Shown here: positions 38,029 to 39,357 of the stretch, one piece after another
Position numbering within the stretch: the stretch's first letter is position 1
How the letters are laid out: each line of letters opens with the position of its first letter
From: Deltaproteobacteria bacterium
Lineage (GTDB): Bacteria; Myxococcota_A; Polyangia; JAAYKL01
Reading direction: 5' to 3'
DNA length: 39,357 nucleotides
NCBI GenBank assembly: GCA_016936575.1
Contig: JAFGXQ010000198.1
Location: 1-39,357 of the forward strand
Program-made: the position numbers and the translations under genes
Notes under the pieces: model-generated
Database searches by the model: none
What the model saw: only the letters and a program-made list of their open reading frames with translations
Told to the model about the DNA's origin: nothing

Positions 38029-39269
38029 AGTTTTGAAAAATCAAGCGTTGCAAACAGGTCATCAATCGTTTCCGCGCGCCGAATCTGCTCCACCGAGCCA
38101 TCTTCTTTCAACAGCAGTTCCGCACTGCGAAGCTTGCCGTTGTAATTGAATCCCATGGCGTGACCGTGAGCGCCGGCGTCGTGAATAACCAGCAAATCAC
38201 CCATGTCTATTTTCGGCAGCTCCCGGTCAACAGCGAATTTGTCGTTGTTCTCACACAGTGACCCCACTACATCATAGGTGCAATCCAACGGCGCAGTTTC
38301 TTTTCCCGGCACTGAAATATGATGATACGCACCGTACAATCCCGGTCGCATCAGATTCGCCATTGTGGCATCCACACCGATATACTCTTTGTAAATATGT
38401 TTTTCGTGTATTGCCCGCGTCACCAAATAACCGTACGGTCCCGTCACCATGCGCCCGCATTCAGAGCGGATGCCCAACGGATGCAGCCCATTTGCGACGA
38501 TGAGCTCGTCGTATTCCTTTTTGATTTCCCGTCCCAGGGCGAATAAATCGACCGCGTCTTGCTCTGGATGATACGGAATGCCGATGCCGCCGCTCAAATT
38601 CACAAACGCGATGGAAATTCCCAGTTCATCTTTCACCTCTTTCACCAACTCAAACAACATTTTCGCGGTTTCCACATAGGACGCCCGGTTCAACTCGTTG
38701 GAAATCACAAAACAATGAATTCCAAAGCGGCTCGCACCTTTCCGGCGAAGCAGCGATAATCCTTCAAACACCTGCGGTCTGGTGAATCCATACTTGGACT
38801 CCACCGGATTCCCGATAATTGAATTGCCTGTGCGTTCCGGCCCCGGGTTGTACCGAATTGAAATGGTTTCCGGAATACCACAATGTTTTTCGAGATACGG
38901 AATATGCGTAATGTCATCTAAATTGATGATAGCGCCCAGCTTTTGTGCCGCCTGAAATTCCGACGCCGGGGTTTCGTTCGAAGAAAACATAATTTCCTCC
39001 CCCACAATACCGGTTTTCTCCGCCAGCAGCAGTTCCGGCAACGAACTGCAATCCATTCCGCATCCCTCTTCTTTCAATATTTTCATCAGATACGGATTGG
39101 GCGTCGCCTTCACCGCGAAATATTCTTTAAAATCTGCCCATTCAAACGCTTTTAAAAAAATGCGAATATTTTCGCGAATGGCGCGCTCATCGTAAATATG
39201 AAACGGTGTGGGATACACACCTGCGATCTCTTCAAGTTCACTTCTGGTAAAAGGCAATTTCTTTTTCAT
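38025..39269 (-). CDS. lysA: diaminopimelate decarboxylase
   Basis: LysA makes L-lysine from meso-diaminopimelate with pyridoxal phosphate. The 414-residue protein has the fold type III pattern: EYFAVKATPNP with PLP Lys54, GMDCSSLPELLLA, IRYNPGP, FGIHCFVISNEL (the usual HxGS region is divergent), LSGGIGIPYHPEQ, SECGRMVTGPYG, and DAGAHGHAMGFNYNG near the C-terminus with the tyrosine side. ATG 39269 is chosen for GGGAG 5 nt upstream; longer starts to 39338 lack support. The active-site Cys loop reads VVGSLCENNDKFA, a good match to LysA. It converges on the hemerythrin gene; the two stop codons overlap by 3 nt. Confidence 0.9.
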   Translation of the reverse strand: MKKKLPFTRSELEEIAGVYPTPFHIYDERAIRENIRIFLKAFEWADFKEYFAVKATPNPYLMKILKEEGCGMDCSSLPELLLAEKTGIVGEEIMFSSNETPASEFQAAQKLGAIINLDDITHIPYLEKHCGIPETISIRYNPGPERTGNSIIGNPVESKYGFTRPQVFEGLSLLRRKGASRFGIHCFVISNELNRASYVETAKMLFELVKEVKDELGISIAFVNLSGGIGIPYHPEQDAVDLFALGREIKKEYDELIVANGLHPLGIRSECGRMVTGPYGYLVTRAIHEKHIYKEYIGVDATMANLMRPGLYGAYHHISVPGKETAPLDCTYDVVGSLCENNDKFAVDRELPKIDMGDLLVIHDAGAHGHAMGFNYNGKLRSAELLLKEDGSVEQIRRAETIDDLFATLDFSKL

Positions 39270-39357
39270 CACTGCTCCCATGAATAGGTACTCTGTCAAG
39301 CATAAACGAGTCCCATTCGTTTTAACGTCCTTACGCAAAAAAGACGGTTTGTTAACC

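Noticed and set aside
39294-39299. TTGACA on the minus strand upstream of lysA
   Set aside because: No -10 box lies at a suitable distance before the start codon, and GGGAG already supports the chosen start.

Overview
The window looks like a chromosomal segment of a Gram-negative bacterium with a myxobacterial or delta-proteobacterial flavour. This is inferred from content, not from a marker gene. The clues are several lipoproteins with Asp/Ser/Thr-rich linkers, six-cysteine EGF-like modules of the C-x4-C-x5-C-x8-C-x-C-x13-C type, a Hanks-type Ser/Thr kinase with one C-terminal membrane helix, lone SctQ/SpoA and CheD proteins, and two complex GGDEF proteins. GC content looks close to 50%. I see no rRNA, tRNA, CRISPR array or transposase.

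Layout. 263-4875: a helical-toroid-like lipoprotein (minus), divergent from NAD-dependent DNA ligase LigA, followed by an expansin-like lipoprotein. 4896-6911: a MarR regulator with a clear operator, a DmeF-like metal-efflux CDF transporter and an unknown small protein. 7113-11951: a tight envelope-biogenesis run (PpiC lipoprotein, SurA-like chaperone/PPIase, CtpA/Prc protease, and an alkaline-phosphatase-superfamily hydrolase that overlaps the ctpA stop). 11902-12060: an unlisted 52-residue membrane protein on the minus strand behind a near-consensus promoter. 12260-14470: a REC-Hpt-REC-REC-GGDEF protein. 14585-15156: a VapBC toxin-antitoxin pair. 15226-19666 (all minus): SctQ/SpoA protein, lipoprotein, then EGF/two-helix protein, predicted outer-membrane barrel protein, and a second EGF/two-helix paralogue. 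Between the two halves lie a long inverted repeat and a stem that covers the ribosome-binding site. 19758-20882: a divergent Ser/Thr kinase. 21206-24489: an OFA-type MFS transporter and acetyl-CoA synthetase. 24571-25462: a small lipoprotein and a truncated duplicate made by a 201-bp direct repeat. 25482-28173: a Thr-Glu-Asp-repeat propeller-like lipoprotein and a DUF2130 protein flanked by a 20-bp direct repeat. 28517-33891: a small membrane protein, a rhomboid protease with a large insertion, a TPR-like lipoprotein and an Asp-repeat zinc-metalloprotease-like lipoprotein. 33912-39269: a CheD-like deamidase, a TSUP permease, a PAS-PAS-GGDEF-hemerythrin protein, and lysA converging on it.

Common threads: much of the window serves the cell envelope (lipoproteins, OMP folding and proteolysis, barrels, rhomboid, expansin-like) and signalling (kinase, two c-di-GMP enzymes, CheD). 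Several genes (vapB, the kinase, the rhomboid, the 24633 lipoprotein) have a -10-like box 6-7 nt before the start codon and no Shine-Dalgarno sequence, which suggests leaderless mRNAs. The best candidates for something new are the SctQ/EGF/barrel cluster at 15226-19666 with its RNA structures, and the 52-residue membrane protein.
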